Assembly: GCA_900552465.1 (NCBI GenBank)
Contig: URZO01000098.1
Coordinates: 1 to 14,733, forward strand
Direction of reading: 5' to 3'
Length of the DNA stretch: 14,733 nt
DNA from: an uncultured Parabacteroides sp.
GTDB lineage: Bacteria > Bacteroidota > Bacteroidia > Bacteroidales > Tannerellaceae
Made by a program: the position numbers and the translations under genes. This document shows positions 6,500-13,169 of the stretch, piece by piece (position 1 is the stretch's first letter; each line of letters begins with the position of its first letter). Under the pieces are notes generated by a model. That model was given only the letters and a program-made list of their open reading frames with translations, ran no database searches and was not told where the DNA came from.

Positions 6500-7789
6500 A
6501 TGGAAAAGATAAGAGTTGCCGTTATCGGCCTGGGATATGTGGGGTTGCCGTTGGCGCGGTTGTTTGCTACGCTTTATCCGGTTGTCGGATTTGATGTGAA
6601 GCGGGAGCGGGTGGCTGCTTTGATGGGTGGGCAGGATGCGACGCAGGAAGTATCCGGCGAGCTGTTGCAGTCCGTATTGCTTACGCATCTTCCGGGCGAA
6701 GGGGAGAAAGGTTTGTACTGCACTTCCGATGCGGAAGAGCTTCGTTCGTGTAACTATTATATTGTAGCGGTTCCTACACCTGTGGACCTGCATCATAGTC
6801 CCGACTTGACACCTTTGTATTCGGCCAGCGAGACGGTCGGGAAAGTATTGGGGAAAGGCGATATTGTGATTTATGAATCGACCGTCTGTCCCGGTATTAC
6901 GGAAGAAGAATGTGTTCCGATCCTGGAAAAGACGTCGGGGCTCGTTTTCAACCGCGACTTCTTTGCCGGATATTCTCCGGAGCGTATCAATCCCGGCGAT
7001 AAGGAACATACCGTGGAGAAGATAATGAAAGTCACCTCCGGTTCCACGCCCGAAGCGGCAGCCAAAGTGGATGCGCTGTATCGCTCGGTGATTACGGCCG
7101 GAACTTTCCCTGTCTCCAGTATAAAAGTGGCGGAAGCCGCCAAGGTGATCGAGAACTCCCAGCGCGATATTAATATCGCTTTTATGAACGAGCTTTCCAA
7201 GATATTCCATCTGATCGGCATCGACACGAACGAAGTGTTGGAGGCAGCCGAAACAAAATGGAACTTCCTGCATTTTAAACCCGGCCTGGTCGGCGGACAT
7301 TGCATCGGTGTCGATCCTTATTATCTGATCCGCAAGGCGCAGGACTACGGTTTTCATCCGGGACTGATCCTGTATGGACGCCGTATCAATGATACGATGG
7401 GTGAATATATCGCCGGGCGCGTCGTGAAATGTATGATTAAGAAAGATGTCCCGGTGCGGAATGCAGAGGCATTGGTGTTGGGCTTTACTTTCAAGGAAAA
7501 CTGTCCGGATGTCCGCAACTCCAAGGTTGGCGATGTCGTTCGCTACCTACAGGATTACGGCATAAAGGTCACGGTTTATGATCCTTGGGCACGGCAGGAA
7601 GATGTGCGGCGCGAATACGGGTTGGAAGTCCTCTCTTCCCTGCCTGATAAGAAGTTCGACGTAGTCGTGCTGGCCGTTGCCCATACGGATTTCCTTTCTT
7701 TGGATGTCCCGGCTCTGGCAAAGGAGCATAGCGTCGTCTATGATGTGAAAGGCTGCCTGAATCCGGCTTGGGTGGATGACAGGCTATAA
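6500..7789 (+). CDS. tviB: Nucleotide-sugar 6-dehydrogenase, TviB/WbpO-like
   Basis: A 429-residue NAD-dependent dehydrogenase that oxidises C6 of a UDP-sugar twice to give a UDP-uronic acid. Closest by recalled sequence is the TviB/WbpO group, which uses UDP-GlcNAc or UDP-GalNAc, so the symbol marks the group and not a proven substrate. Seen: Rossmann motif Gly10-Leu-Gly12-Tyr-Val-Gly15; Y-E-S-T-V-C-P-G; G-Y-S-P-E-R-I-N-P-G-D; Lys215 in A-E-A-A-K-V-I-E-N; and the catalytic Cys268 in G-G-H-C-I-G-V-D-P. The C-terminal domain keeps F-T-F-K-E-N-C-P-D-x-R-N-S-K. Length and motifs suggest an intact enzyme. It ends the glycan cluster 30 bp after the GT32 gene and would supply an acidic sugar to it or to another locus; no partner epimerase (TviC/WbpP) is in the window. 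Its stop overlaps the convergent MNT gene by 6 bp. Confidence 0.88.
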   Translation: MEKIRVAVIGLGYVGLPLARLFATLYPVVGFDVKRERVAALMGGQDATQEVSGELLQSVLLTHLPGEGEKGLYCTSDAEELRSCNYYIVAVPTPVDLHHSPDLTPLYSASETVGKVLGKGDIVIYESTVCPGITEEECVPILEKTSGLVFNRDFFAGYSPERINPGDKEHTVEKIMKVTSGSTPEAAAKVDALYRSVITAGTFPVSSIKVAEAAKVIENSQRDINIAFMNELSKIFHLIGIDTNEVLEAAETKWNFLHFKPGLVGGHCIGVDPYYLIRKAQDYGFHPGLILYGRRINDTMGEYIAGRVVKCMIKKDVPVRNAEALVLGFTFKENCPDVRNSKVGDVVRYLQDYGIKVTVYDPWARQEDVRREYGLEVLSSLPDKKFDVVVLAVAHTDFLSLDVPALAKEHSVVYDVKGCLNPAWVDDRL

Positions 7790-8086
7790 CGGGTAGAACA
7801 ATTTACCGACCCGATCTATATGTTCCCGAAGGGCAGGCTCTTTTATCGCGTCATAAAGGATTAAGTCTATTTTATATAACAATTCCAGTTTATCCAGTTC
7901 GATTTGGATGTCCAGCAGTCTGGATACCGGGAAATGTTCCGATTTGATTGCCAGGTCGATGTCCGATCCGGAATGGTAATTCCCTTTTGCACGCGACCCG
8001 AACAACCATACTTGTCCGATTTGCTTATATCGTGCAAAAACATTTCGCAGGCTCTTAATCGTTTCGTCGCTCAATCCGTATTCCAT
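7784..8086 (-). CDS. MNT-domain nucleotidyltransferase (MntA/HI0073-like antitoxin)
   Basis: A 100-residue minimal nucleotidyltransferase. It has the family motif G-S-x10-D-x-D (Gly30-Ser31, Asp42, Asp44) and a third acidic residue, Asp74, in K-I-D-L-I, so all catalytic carboxylates appear present. In characterised HepT-MntA pairs the MNT protein neutralises the HEPN toxin by adding AMP groups to a tyrosine near the HEPN active site. Here it follows the HEPN gene on the same strand with a 4-bp gap, so the two are surely co-transcribed. The stop codon region (7784-7786) runs 6 bp into the end of the convergent dehydrogenase gene, a very tight tail-to-tail arrangement with no room for a terminator. 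Confidence 0.85.
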   Translation of the reverse strand: MEYGLSDETIKSLRNVFARYKQIGQVWLFGSRAKGNYHSGSDIDLAIKSEHFPVSRLLDIQIELDKLELLYKIDLILYDAIKEPALREHIDRVGKLFYPL

Positions 8087-8090
8087 ACGA

Positions 8091-8519
8091 TTAAAACAGA
8101 TTTAGTTGTTTTTGGTCTAACTCGTTTGTCAGGCGGATGCAAAGTTGTTCCAGCAGGTGAACAAAGGTTCCGGCGATGTCGGATACGATCTGGTCTGCCT
8201 GTCCTTCATCATAAGTATGAGACATCAGTTCCCGCGATTTCTTCATCTTACGCCAACCGTCGGCGTCCGTGATGTAACCGTCTTGCAGGGCTAACGATAA
8301 AGTCGCATTCGGCCCTGCAAAGTCTATATAGCCTTTGTAACGCAGGAAATCCTGTAAAGTCTTCCATGCTAATTCGTATGTATATTCAAACCGTTGTATA
8401 AGCCCTTCTTTTTCCAGTTCGGACAAGGAAGGCAATTCGTTGGCTTGTACCGCTTGCAGTCGCGCCAATGCTTTTTTGTAATTCATGAACCGCTGTTCCC
8501 AGCGAATATCTTCTGCCAT
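8091..8519 (-). CDS. HEPN-domain protein (HepT/HI0074-like, nucleotidyltransferase substrate binding)
   Basis: A 142-residue, largely helical protein of the HI0074/HepT type. The hallmark R-x4-H-x-Y is present as Arg96, His101 and Tyr103 in S-R-E-L-M-S-H-T-Y-D. In HepT proteins Arg and His form an RNase site and the Tyr is the residue AMPylated by the partner. The segment F-E-Y-T-Y-E-L-A-W-K (44-53) is also typical of this family. It is first in a two-gene minus-strand unit with the MNT gene. A -7 element lies just upstream (8537-8544). A toxin role is inferred from family knowledge; some chromosomal HEPN/MNT pairs have not been shown to be toxic. Confidence 0.82.
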   Translation of the reverse strand: MAEDIRWEQRFMNYKKALARLQAVQANELPSLSELEKEGLIQRFEYTYELAWKTLQDFLRYKGYIDFAGPNATLSLALQDGYITDADGWRKMKKSRELMSHTYDEGQADQIVSDIAGTFVHLLEQLCIRLTNELDQKQLNLF

Positions 8520-8536
8520 ATACTTTTCTTTTGGTT

Positions 8537-8544
8537 CAAAGATA
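8537..8544 (-). promoter_or_regulatory. Bacteroidetes-type -7 element for the HEPN/MNT pair
   Basis: Read on the minus strand this is TATCTTTG, a full match to TAnnTTTG, 17 bp before the HEPN start codon. It sits in the 45-bp gap after rnhA, so the pair can be transcribed on its own, with a leader of only about 10-12 nt, or by read-through from rnhA. Confidence 0.5.
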
Positions 8545-8564
8545 ACATTTTCTTTGTAATGATT

Positions 8565-9200
8565 TTATTTCCTCCCGAAATCCGCCGGAATCTCGCCCCA
8601 TTCCGAGGTTTCCCATTTGAGGATGGTGGTTGTGTAAGTGTTTGTGTTGAGCCATTTCTCCGCCCGCTGGATCAGGTCGAAGACCGGTTCGTTCTCCGGT
8701 ACGCGTTCCAACAACGTCTTGCATTTCTTCTTTTTCACCCAGCCGATCGCGTTCCGGCTGTCCGAATAGATCGGCAGGTTGCTGCCCATTTTCTTCAACA
8801 GGGCGAGACCGTGCACGAGCGCCAGGAACTCTCCGATGTTGTTCGTCCCTTTCTTCAGCGGCCCGATCCGGAAGACCTCTTGCATGGTCGGCGGGTAAAC
8901 GCCCCGGTATTCCATGTCTCCCGGATTGCCGCTACAGGCGGCATCGACACAAAGACTTTCCCAGATCGGCTTCCCAACGGGCGCTTTCGGGGTTAGACCG
9001 GCTGCCGCTTTTGCGGAGGATGCTATTTTCAGATAATGTTCGTATCCTTCATTAAAAGCCTTCGCCGCCTCTTCCTCGGTCTCGAACGACTTATATTTGG
9101 CTCCGTCCTGGCCTTCCACCTGCGCTTTGCATTCGGCCCAGTTGTCATAGACGCCGGGATTCAGCCCTTTCCATACTACATAATATTTATTTTTTGCCAT
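8565..9200 (-). CDS. rnhA: Ribonuclease HI with N-terminal viroplasmin-like domain
   Basis: A 211-residue RNase H type 1 enzyme that cuts the RNA strand of RNA-DNA hybrids in the cytoplasm, helping remove primers and R-loops. Residues 1-55 form the caulimovirus-viroplasmin/RNase H1 hybrid-binding domain (K-Y-Y-V-V-W-K-G-L-N-P-G-V-Y start). A short Ala/Lys/Pro-rich linker leads to the catalytic domain from about 80. The four carboxylates are visible: Asp86 in V-D-A-A-C-S-G-N-P-G, Glu124 in N-N-I-G-E-F, Asp147 in I-Y-S-D-S-R and Asp207 in W-G-E-I-P-A-D-F-G. This two-domain form is usual in Bacteroidetes. The likely promoter is about 200 bp upstream, which makes a long leader carrying the repeat array at 9276-9363. 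Confidence 0.92.
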   Translation of the reverse strand: MAKNKYYVVWKGLNPGVYDNWAECKAQVEGQDGAKYKSFETEEEAAKAFNEGYEHYLKIASSAKAAAGLTPKAPVGKPIWESLCVDAACSGNPGDMEYRGVYPPTMQEVFRIGPLKKGTNNIGEFLALVHGLALLKKMGSNLPIYSDSRNAIGWVKKKKCKTLLERVPENEPVFDLIQRAEKWLNTNTYTTTILKWETSEWGEIPADFGRK

Positions 9201-9257
9201 TACTTCCTGTTTAAAAGATCCGCATCAAACTCTTCCGTTCTCCGGGAGAAGTTTGGA

Positions 9258-9383
9258 TTTCCCCGGCAACTAATCGCCTGTCGACAATTGTCAGCAGGCC
9301 TGCCCACAATTGTCAGCAAGCCTGCCGACGGTTGTCGACAAGCCTGCCCACAATTGTCGGCAGGCAATTTCCCGCCGGGGAAA
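9258..9383. repeat. 10-bp inverted repeat enclosing a tandem array
   Basis: TTTCCCCGGC at 9258-9267 and its exact complement GCCGGGGAAA at 9374-9383 bracket the 22-bp repeats, making one 126-bp element. The right arm can instead pair locally (TTTCCC 9368-9373 with GGGAAA 9378-9383), so two mutually exclusive RNA structures are possible. A further small dyad, TTCTCC with GGAGAA, lies at 9238-9250. The bounded, palindromic form resembles REP/BIME-like or MITE-like intergenic elements. No target-site duplication was recognised. Confidence 0.6.
9276..9363. repeat. Four tandem 22-bp near-palindromic repeats
   Basis: Four head-to-tail units of exactly 22 bp lie at 9276-9297, 9298-9319, 9320-9341 and 9342-9363. 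Each begins GCCTG, has a central ACAATTGT (ACGGTTGT in the third) and ends in CAG or CAA. Because the next bases are GC, each unit plus two bases is close to a 24-bp palindrome. The fourth is the best: GCCTGCC and GGCAGGC arms around ACAATTGT, with one C-C mismatch on each side. The first junction makes a second perfect palindrome, GCAGGCCTGC (9294-9303). There are no spacers, so it is not a CRISPR array. Confidence 0.9.
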
Positions 9384-9400
9384 CCGGGAATGCATGGGGT

Positions 9401-9408
9401 CAAAGATA
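9401..9408 (-). promoter_or_regulatory. Bacteroidetes-type -7 element, probable rnhA promoter
   Basis: TATCTTTG on the minus strand, a full match to TAnnTTTG. It lies about 200 bp before the rnhA start, beyond the repeat array, so transcripts starting near 9395 would carry the whole array in a leader of about 190-195 nt. No clear -33 element. No equally good -7 element was seen between the array and rnhA. Confidence 0.5.
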
Positions 9409-9452
9409 AAAATTTATCCTGCATAAAACGGCCGTTCTTAGCGGAAAAAGTA

Positions 9453-9460
9453 TACATTTG
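9453..9460 (+). promoter_or_regulatory. Bacteroidetes-type -7 element for aroK
   Basis: TACATTTG fits TAnnTTTG and lies 20 bp before the aroK ATG, implying a leader of about 15 nt. It diverges from the minus-strand -7 element at 9401-9408, about 45 bp away, so the two transcripts start back to back. Confidence 0.55.
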
Positions 9461-9480
9461 CAGGAAACAATCGTTTAGAT

Positions 9481-10002
9481 ATGAAGCGTATATTTCTGAT
9501 TGGATATATGGGAGCCGGAAAAACCACTGTGGGAAAGATGTTGTCAAAGCAGTTGGGGCTCTCGTTTATTGATCTGGACCATTATATAGAAGGCCGTTAC
9601 CATAAAACCGTCGGTCAGCTTTTTGCTGAAAGAGGGGAAGATGCGTTCCGGGATGTCGAGCGGAGGATGCTCCGCGAAGTGGCTATGTTTGAAGATATCC
9701 TGGTGTCGACCGGAGGCGGTGCGCCCTGTTTCTTCGACAATATGGAATTTATGAACGGGGCCGGACAAACCGTTTATCTCAAGGTCTCGGTTAGTGAATT
9801 GGCAAAACGCCTGGAACTTTGCAAAACGACGCGCCCGGTGTTGAAAGGGCGTTCGGGCGATGAGCTGAAAACTTTTATCGCCGAAAGCCTGGAGAAAAGG
9901 GAACCTTTCTATTCAAAAGCGTCTATCATCTTCAATGCCGAAGAGATGATGACCGATCAGGATGTACAGAATATATCGAAAACGCTGGCAGAAATGTTAT
10001 AA
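9481..10002 (+). CDS. aroK: Shikimate kinase
   Basis: A 173-residue cytosolic enzyme that phosphorylates shikimate with ATP to shikimate 3-phosphate, the fifth step of the chorismate pathway to aromatic amino acids. The P-loop is Gly8-Tyr-Met-Gly-Ala-Gly-Lys14-Thr-Thr. Asp31-Leu-Asp33 binds Mg and substrate. Arg57 in E-D-A-F-R-D-V-E and the Gly78-Gly-Gly80 run of S-T-G-G-G-A contact shikimate. Arg118 in T-T-R-P-V-L is the lid arginine, and Arg140 in R-E-P-F-Y binds substrate. Length and every key residue fit a normal enzyme. It shares a promoter with, and lies 7 bp upstream of, the alanine dehydrogenase-like gene, with no known pathway link between them. Confidence 0.95.
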   Translation: MKRIFLIGYMGAGKTTVGKMLSKQLGLSFIDLDHYIEGRYHKTVGQLFAERGEDAFRDVERRMLREVAMFEDILVSTGGGAPCFFDNMEFMNGAGQTVYLKVSVSELAKRLELCKTTRPVLKGRSGDELKTFIAESLEKREPFYSKASIIFNAEEMMTDQDVQNISKTLAEML

Positions 10003-10009
10003 ATAAAGT

Positions 10010-11221
10010 ATGGAATCGACAGGAGGCAGACAAGGTCAGGGAGTTTATATCCCCCAGGAATTATTGAAAGAACTCAGTAAAGTGAATAATCGCTTGCTGA
10101 TAGGTGTTCCCTGTGAGCGGGTGGAAGGAGAACGGCGTCTGGCTTTGACTCCGGAGGCTGTCGACATGCTGACCGACCGCGGACACCGTGTCCTGGTCGA
10201 GACGGGTGCCGGTTTGGGTATCAACTATTCCGATAATCATTATTCGGAAGCGGGCGCCGAAATTGTGGCGACACCGGCCGAGGTCTATCAGGCGGATATT
10301 ATCCTGAAGATATTGCCTCCGCTTGCAGCTGAGGTGGCGATGATGAAGACGCGCGCCACGCTGTTTTCTACCGTACAGTTCAATGCCTTTTCGCAGGACG
10401 CTTTCGAGTTGATGATGGCGAAACGGGTCACGGCGATTGCTTACGAGTTGCTGGAGGACGACGCGCAACGCTGTCCGGTGCTGAGTGTGATCTCCGAGAT
10501 AGAAGGAACGGCCTCCATTTCCATCGCTTCCGAGCTGTTGAGCAATACGCAGGGCGGAAAGGGCATTTTGCTGGGAGGCATACCGGGCGTTTCACCTACG
10601 GAAGTGGTGATTATCGGAGCCGGAAATGCCGGGACGGTTGCTGCCCGTGCTGCGATGGCGTTGGGAGCTTCGGTGAAGGTCTTCGATGACGATATCAATA
10701 AGCTGCGGACGATCCAGCAGGTTTTGGGGCAGGGATTGTTTACCTCTACTTTCCATCCGAACGTTTTGCAGAACGCTTTCCGCAGTGCCGATGTGGTAAT
10801 CGGGGCGATGCGTTATATAAATTCCCGCCACCGTTATATCATTGCCGAGGATATGATCAGGACTATGAAACGCGGGGCATTGGTTATCGACCTCAGGGTC
10901 AACCAGGGCGGCTGTTTCGAGACGACCTGCTGTCTTTGCGCCTCCGATCCGGATGTTTTCGAACAATATGGCGTGTTGCATTATTGCCGGCAGAATATCA
11001 GCAATTATGTGGCGCGAACCACGTCGATGGCGTTGAGCAATATCTTTGTCCCGATGCTGTTCCAGTTGGGCGATGCGGGCGCTGTACCGGGGATGATCAA
11101 GAGCGATCCGGGCTTCAAGAGCGGTGTCTATATGTATTGCGGAAAGCCCGTTAATAACTACATTTCCAATAGATTTGGTTTATCGTCTAATAATATCGAT
11201 CTATACCTCTCCGCGTTTTAA
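10010..11221 (+). CDS. ald: Alanine dehydrogenase/PNT-family protein with changed active-site residues
   Basis: A 403-residue member of the AlaDH/PNT family. Alanine dehydrogenase interconverts alanine and pyruvate plus ammonia with NAD. After a 29-residue extension come the N-terminal domain (I-G-V-P-C-E, E-x-R-L-A-L-T-P) and the NAD Rossmann motif G-A-G-N-A-G followed by Asp-rich V-F-D-D-D. The substrate-binding Arg and Lys are kept (Arg43, Lys100). By recalled alignment with M. tuberculosis Ald, catalytic His96 is Gln123 here and catalytic Asp270 is Asn298 (V-N-Q-G-G-C-F-E-T instead of the usual I-D-Q-G-G-C). The Gln seems common in Bacteroidetes homologues; the Asn is less expected. The protein may therefore be a weak or altered enzyme. 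Dyads at 11240-11266 follow the stop. Confidence 0.8.
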   Translation: MESTGGRQGQGVYIPQELLKELSKVNNRLLIGVPCERVEGERRLALTPEAVDMLTDRGHRVLVETGAGLGINYSDNHYSEAGAEIVATPAEVYQADIILKILPPLAAEVAMMKTRATLFSTVQFNAFSQDAFELMMAKRVTAIAYELLEDDAQRCPVLSVISEIEGTASISIASELLSNTQGGKGILLGGIPGVSPTEVVIIGAGNAGTVAARAAMALGASVKVFDDDINKLRTIQQVLGQGLFTSTFHPNVLQNAFRSADVVIGAMRYINSRHRYIIAEDMIRTMKRGALVIDLRVNQGGCFETTCCLCASDPDVFEQYGVLHYCRQNISNYVARTTSMALSNIFVPMLFQLGDAGAVPGMIKSDPGFKSGVYMYCGKPVNNYISNRFGLSSNNIDLYLSAF

Positions 11222-11232
11222 TCCTTAAAAGT

Positions 11233-11266
11233 TTTGAACTCGCGAAGTTTATGCTTTACTTTGCGA
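11233..11266 (+). promoter_or_regulatory. kor operon promoter overlapping a 9-bp hairpin/dyad
   Basis: TTTG at 11233-11236 and TTACTTTG at 11256-11263 are separated by exactly 19 bp, the preferred Bacteroidetes -33/-7 spacing; the -7 differs from TAnnTTTG at one base. The -7 lies in the right arm of a dyad (11240-11248 with 11258-11266, 9-nt loop, one G-T wobble). The dyad could be an operator for kor or an end-of-transcript hairpin for aroK-ald, though no T-run follows. The leader to korA would be about 40 nt. Confidence 0.5.
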
Positions 11267-11309
11267 TGATCTTAAATATAAATCGGCGATTAAGCTAATA
11301 AACTATATT

Positions 11310-13166
11310 ATGGCAGAACAGACAAAAGTAACAACTCTGGAAAAGGTTGTCGTTCGTTTCTCAGGAGACTCGGGAGACGGAATGCAGTTGACCGGAACAA
11401 TCTTTTCAAACCTGTCGGCTATTTTTGGGAATGAAATCTCTACGTTCCCCGATTATCCGGCAGAAGTGCGTGCTCCCCAGGGAACACTTAGTGGTGTATC
11501 AGGTTTCCAGGTTCACCTGGGATCCCGTAAGATTTTCACTCCCGGTGATAAGGCGGATGTGCTGGTTGCAATGAATCCGGCTGCACTGAAAGTAAACGTG
11601 AAGCACCTGAAACCCAACTCCATCGTTATTATCGATACGGACTCGTTCCAGAAGAGCGATCTGGATAAGGCACAGTTTACGACAGACGATCCGTTCCAGG
11701 AACTGGGACTCGGAGGCGTGCAGGTCGTGGCAGCTCCTATCTCGACAATGGTGAAAGACGGTCTGGCTGAATTCGGCCTGGACAACAAGTCTGCGCTCCG
11801 TTGTAAGAATATGTTCGCATTGGGATTGGTTTGTTGGCTGTTCGAACGCCCGCTGGAAGAAGCCATGCACATGCTTCAGAATAAGTTTGCTAAGAAACCG
11901 GCTATTGCACAGGCCAATATCAAGGCGCTGACAGACGGTTACAACTACGGACACAATATCCACGCTTCGGTTTCGACTTATCGGATCGAAAGCAAGAAAG
12001 CCGAACCGGGTTTCTATACCGATGTAAACGGAAACAAGGCGACTTCTTACGGTCTGATTGCCGCTGCCGAAAAAGCAGGCTTGCAGTTGTTCCTGGGAAG
12101 TTACCCGATCACTCCGGCTACCGATATCTTGCATGAATTGGCGAAACGTAAGGATTTGGGTGTCGTTACCGTACAGGCTGAAGATGAGATTGCAGGTATC
12201 TGTACATCCATCGGTGCCAGCTTTGCCGGTTGCCTGGCTGCTACTTCTACATCCGGTCCCGGTCTGGCGCTGAAGAGCGAAGCGATCGGTCTGGCTGTGA
12301 TTGCCGAGTTGCCGCTGGTTATCATCGACGTGCAGCGTGGCGGTCCTTCTACGGGTATGCCGACCAAGAGTGAACAGACCGACTTGATGCAAGCGCTTTA
12401 CGGACGTAACGGCGAAAGCCCGGTTGTCGTAATTGCCGCCTCCACGCCGACAGACTGTTTCGATGCTGCTTATTGGGCAGGTAAGCTGGCTGTTGAACAC
12501 ATGACTCCGGTTATCCTGTTGACAGACGCTTTCATCGCAAACGGTTCATCTGCCTGGAAGTTGCCGAACCTGGAAGAGTATCCGGAAATCAAGCCGAATT
12601 ATGTCTCCAACTACGACGCAAGCGAAAAGGTATGGAAAGCATATCGCCGCGACAAGGAAAGCCTTGTCCGTTACTGGGCTATTCCCGGGACAGAAGGCTT
12701 TGCCCACCGTTTGGGCGGTCTCGAAAAAGACTACGAAACAAGCGCTATCTCGACCGATCCGGTTAACCACCAGAAGATGGTTACGACCCGTCAGGCAAAG
12801 ATCGATAAGATTGCCGATTACATTCCTGATGTAGAAGTGATCGGAGATGAAGATGCCGACCTGTTGATCGTCGGATGGGGCGGAACATACGGACACCTGT
12901 ATGAAGCAATGGAAACAATGCAGGAACAGGGCAAGAAAGTGGCTTTGGCTCACTTCAAGTTCATCAGTCCGCTGCCTAAAAATACGGCTGAAGTGCTGCG
13001 TAAATACAAGAATGTGGTCGTTGCCGAACAGAACAACGGACAGTTTGCAAACTACCTGCGCGGCCGGGTGCCCGGATTCAATCCGTATCGCTTCAACCGC
13101 GTAAAGGGACAACCTTTTGTCGTAGCGAGATTAGTTGAGGAATTCACGAAAATATTGGAGGCTTAA
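11310..13166 (+). CDS. korA: 2-oxoacid (2-oxoglutarate):ferredoxin oxidoreductase, alpha subunit with fused gamma domain
   Basis: A 618-residue subunit of the two-subunit OFOR enzyme that converts 2-oxoglutarate (or another 2-oxoacid) and CoA to acyl-CoA, CO2 and reduced ferredoxin, reversibly, in anaerobes. Residues about 14-185 are the gamma domain (F-S-G-D-S-G-D-G-M, P-A-E-V-R-A-P-Q-G-T). Residues about 230-490 are the alpha domain, with Y-P-I-T-P-A-T from Tyr265, Q-A-E-D-E-I-A-G, and the diagnostic R-G-G-P-S-T-G-M-P-T-K from Arg343. The C-terminal part holds G-W-G-G-T-Y-G and a closing domain. The gamma-alpha fusion and this length are normal for KorA. korB follows after 3 bp. No ferredoxin gene is in the window. 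The substrate is named from the family; a related 2-oxoacid cannot be excluded. Confidence 0.92.
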   Translation: MAEQTKVTTLEKVVVRFSGDSGDGMQLTGTIFSNLSAIFGNEISTFPDYPAEVRAPQGTLSGVSGFQVHLGSRKIFTPGDKADVLVAMNPAALKVNVKHLKPNSIVIIDTDSFQKSDLDKAQFTTDDPFQELGLGGVQVVAAPISTMVKDGLAEFGLDNKSALRCKNMFALGLVCWLFERPLEEAMHMLQNKFAKKPAIAQANIKALTDGYNYGHNIHASVSTYRIESKKAEPGFYTDVNGNKATSYGLIAAAEKAGLQLFLGSYPITPATDILHELAKRKDLGVVTVQAEDEIAGICTSIGASFAGCLAATSTSGPGLALKSEAIGLAVIAELPLVIIDVQRGGPSTGMPTKSEQTDLMQALYGRNGESPVVVIAASTPTDCFDAAYWAGKLAVEHMTPVILLTDAFIANGSSAWKLPNLEEYPEIKPNYVSNYDASEKVWKAYRRDKESLVRYWAIPGTEGFAHRLGGLEKDYETSAISTDPVNHQKMVTTRQAKIDKIADYIPDVEVIGDEDADLLIVGWGGTYGHLYEAMETMQEQGKKVALAHFKFISPLPKNTAEVLRKYKNVVVAEQNNGQFANYLRGRVPGFNPYRFNRVKGQPFVVARLVEEFTKILEA

Positions 13167-13169
13167 AAG

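Noticed and set aside
6473..7357. Minus-strand open frame (294 codons) opposite the nucleotide-sugar dehydrogenase
   Set aside because: Antisense to a conserved enzyme, no recognisable domain and no -7 element upstream.
9276..9363. CRISPR array
   Set aside because: The units are directly adjacent with no spacers, the repeat is only 22 bp, and no cas genes are nearby.
9276..9363. Plasmid-type iterons or replication origin
   Set aside because: No replication initiator gene is near, the units are palindromic rather than directional, and the neighbours are ordinary chromosomal genes.
9200..9572. Overlapping open frames on both strands across the repeat array, with repeated Cys-Arg-Gln-type peptides
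   Set aside because: They arise from the 22-bp repeat itself, run through the likely promoters and the aroK start, and resemble no protein family I know.
11499..12500. Long minus-strand open frame (333 codons) inside korA
   Set aside because: It lies wholly antisense to a well-conserved gene with every expected motif; the frame is open because of korA codon usage, and its protein looks low in structure and unlike any family.
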